From Clostridium sp. (GTDB lineage: Bacteria > Bacteroidota > Bacteroidia > Bacteroidales > Bacteroidaceae): a stretch of 64,000 bases of DNA. Both the position numbers and the translations under genes were made by a program. A model generated the notes under the pieces. It ran no database searches, was not told where the DNA came from, and saw only the letters and a list, made by a program, of their open reading frames with translations. Position 1 is the first letter of the stretch, and each line of letters opens with the position of its first letter. The DNA lies in NCBI GenBank assembly GCA_023663705.1, contig JAMPGY010000001.1, positions 122,258-186,257 on the forward strand, read 5' to 3'. Shown here piece after piece: positions 62,293 to 64,000 of the stretch.

Positions 62293-63815
62293 ACAGTACG
62301 AACCGCATAGCTGTCAACAGCATGGCGCTATACATCAACATGATTGTGACGATGATAGTGTCCCTGATTTCCACTAGATTCATATTAGATGCATTAGGTA
62401 GCACAGAATATGGAATATATGCCCTGATTGCCAACATCGTATCTATGTTCTCATTTCTAAACGTGGCCATGTCGGCAGCCAGCCAGCGTTATCTGTCCTA
62501 TGCCATTGGTGCTAACGAAGAGCAACAGGTAAAAAATATTTTCTACAGTAGTCTATTCATCCATTTATGCATTGCCGCTATCTTAATTATATCACTTTCT
62601 ATCTGTGGTCTTCTATTTATCGGACATCTGCTGGATATTCCTGCAAACTCCGTTGACAAAGCGAGGATTGTGCTTTTCTGCATGATAGCCGGTGTGTTCT
62701 TTACCGTCACAGCTGTACCCTACGAGGCCACAATGAATGCACATGAAGACATCTTTATCATCGCTGGCATCAATATTATGGAAGCCTTGCTCAAACTGTT
62801 AGCATCTGCCTACATTCTGTGTATCAACCACGATAAACTCATCGTTTATTCCGTCCTGATTATGCTCACGTCCATGTTTACCTTTATATGCAAAAGAGCA
62901 TTCAGTCGCAAGCATTACAAGGAATGCCACTACACATGGCATAAAATCAAAGACTATCGTCTCATCAAAGAAATGACAGGATTTGCAGGATGGAATCTCA
63001 TCGGAGTCGGAGCTGCCATTGCAAGGTTTCAAGGGGCAGCTATACTATTGAACATTTTCTGGGGTATTGCCATCAATGCTGCCTATGGTATTGCTCAACA
63101 ACTTAATGGCTTCCTAATGTTTTTTGCAAACTCCACCATTCGCCCCCTACGTCCTCAAATCATTAAGAGCGAAGGTGCTGGTGAACATAACAAGACAATC
63201 AGATTGTCATTGTCTGCCTGCCGAATCACATTTCTGCTTTTAGCCTTAGCCGTTATTCCACTGTATGTCAACATGCCGTTTGTTCTAAATATCTGGCTAA
63301 AAAGTATTCCCAAGGGCACATTGTTTTTTTGCCGAGGCTTTCTTTTAATTACACTAATCGTCCAACTGACCATCGGATTACAGATTGCACTCGAAAGCGT
63401 AGGTAAAATCAGACTTCAACACGTCATCATTGGTACGATGCACTTACTAGCGTTGCCAGCCGCATATATATTCTTTCGGGCTGGCTTCCCACCATACTGC
63501 ATTATGTGGTGCATCATAGCCGAAGAACTGATTAATATCCTGCTACGCATCATTATTGCCCGTAAAGATGCTTCCATTCCGGCAAAGATGTTTTTACGGA
63601 AAACTATAATACCTTGTAGTTTAGCTTTCGCAATAGTATTCATTGCCACTCATTATTTGAGCCTGACGTTATCCATTCCCATCACACGCCTATTTGTCAC
63701 TACAGCGTTCGTGTTGATAGCGCTGCCCTTCTTAGCCTACTTCGGATGCCTCACCCCATGGGAAAAGGAGAAGCTTCACGCCTTGTGGCGCTCTGTACGT
63801 TCCAGAAAACTATAG
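62289..63815 (+). CDS. Polysaccharide flippase (Wzx/MATE-like, polysaccharide biosynthesis protein)
   Basis: 508 residues with 12-14 predicted membrane helices, starting NSTNRIAVNSMALYINMIVT and TRFILDALGSTEYGIYALIA, the usual opening of O-antigen/teichoic-acid exporter proteins. It moves the lipid-linked repeat unit across the inner membrane. The ATG overlaps the previous gene's TGA. Its last ~40 bp overlap the 3' end of a gene entering from the right on the other strand. AT-rich like its neighbours. Confidence 0.92.
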   Translation: MNSTNRIAVNSMALYINMIVTMIVSLISTRFILDALGSTEYGIYALIANIVSMFSFLNVAMSAASQRYLSYAIGANEEQQVKNIFYSSLFIHLCIAAILIISLSICGLLFIGHLLDIPANSVDKARIVLFCMIAGVFFTVTAVPYEATMNAHEDIFIIAGINIMEALLKLLASAYILCINHDKLIVYSVLIMLTSMFTFICKRAFSRKHYKECHYTWHKIKDYRLIKEMTGFAGWNLIGVGAAIARFQGAAILLNIFWGIAINAAYGIAQQLNGFLMFFANSTIRPLRPQIIKSEGAGEHNKTIRLSLSACRITFLLLALAVIPLYVNMPFVLNIWLKSIPKGTLFFCRGFLLITLIVQLTIGLQIALESVGKIRLQHVIIGTMHLLALPAAYIFFRAGFPPYCIMWCIIAEELINILLRIIIARKDASIPAKMFLRKTIIPCSLAFAIVFIATHYLSLTLSIPITRLFVTTAFVLIALPFLAYFGCLTPWEKEKLHALWRSVRSRKL

Positions 63816-64000
63816 ACCGTAAGCAAAGTAAGCATGCCTGTGGAGGATAGCAGCAAAGGATTGGTGCCCGCAATAATCATGTAGATGAAGAAAGCGAAAG
63901 CGATTACGTAACAGCGCTCGTCTCTATGCCTGTTGCGCCAAATGCGCATCAGCGGATAGAGAAAAAGAAAGAGAATAAGTACACAGAATACACCCATATA
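63776..64000 (-). CDS. C-terminal part of a membrane protein, possibly O-antigen polymerase/ligase (partial)
   Basis: 75 codons open to the right edge; the true start is outside. Two membrane helices are visible (CVLILFLFLYPLMRIW and YVIAFAFFIYMIIAG), then a short soluble end (TVYSFLERTERHKA). The short loop with NPLLLSSTGM and the position next to a flippase fit the end of a Wzy-type polymerase, but only the last ~75 residues can be judged. It converges on and overlaps the flippase gene by 40 bp. Confidence 0.65.
   Translation of the reverse strand, partial: YMGVFCVLILFLFLYPLMRIWRNRHRDERCYVIAFAFFIYMIIAGTNPLLLSSTGMLTLLTVYSFLERTERHKA

Overview
The window is a chromosomal stretch from a Bacteroidales bacterium, most likely Prevotellaceae or Bacteroidaceae. 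Three things point there. Promoters fit the Bacteroidetes -7 box TAnnTTTG rather than TATAAT. The gene families are typical: a hybrid two-component regulator with an extracellular propeller, GH51/GH43/GH88 enzymes with signal peptides or lipoboxes, a BY-kinase, and Wzi. Large secreted proteins end in a type-IX-like tail of the form IDG-x-x-x-x-x-GVYVVNGKK. No species call is possible from the sequence alone.

Layout. 1-20.8 kb: five very large exported proteins (a sialidase and four multi-module carbohydrate-binding or helical-repeat proteins of unknown function), with a tRNA-Thr(CGT) in the middle. Three of these proteins are each followed within 16-33 nt by a tiny gene of one shared design (M(N)KK..Y..P...V..V, then a small/Gly-rich turn, then an acidic tail). 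20.8-24.2 kb: GH51 arabinofuranosidase, mltG and an ECF sigma factor. 24.4-37.1 kb: a carbohydrate-utilisation island with a hybrid two-component regulator, a GH43 / MFS / GH88 operon, a small membrane protein, a two-module GH51 and a BACON-like lipoprotein. It has no SusC/SusD pair. 37.3-40.4 kb: a conserved small protein, then an operon of manA, a Wza-like exporter, a 45-residue membrane peptide and a DUF6359-like lipoprotein. 40.5-44.1 kb: a sixth large exported protein with the same kind of tail. 44.3-47.3 kb: a HAD hydrolase and a BY-kinase polysaccharide co-polymerase.

47.3-48.2 kb is a non-coding kilobase with two 23-bp-period tandem arrays and a perfect 44-bp inverted repeat. It precedes a polysaccharide-priming glycosyltransferase and rfbA. 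50.6-55.7 kb is housekeeping (a conserved unknown, a coiled-coil protein, zapA, a structured spacer, rny) followed by wzi and a small lipoprotein. 55.7-64 kb is a glycan-assembly locus with two transcription directions: three GT2 transferases plus a B12-binding radical SAM enzyme leftwards, and an FrhB-like protein, a pyruvyl transferase and a flippase rightwards. The end of a polymerase/ligase-like membrane protein enters from the right edge. From about 59.7 kb the DNA is visibly AT-richer than the rest.

The most interesting points are the paired small peptides, the repeat-rich kilobase in front of the priming transferase, and several poly-C/G tracts inside or in front of polysaccharide genes.
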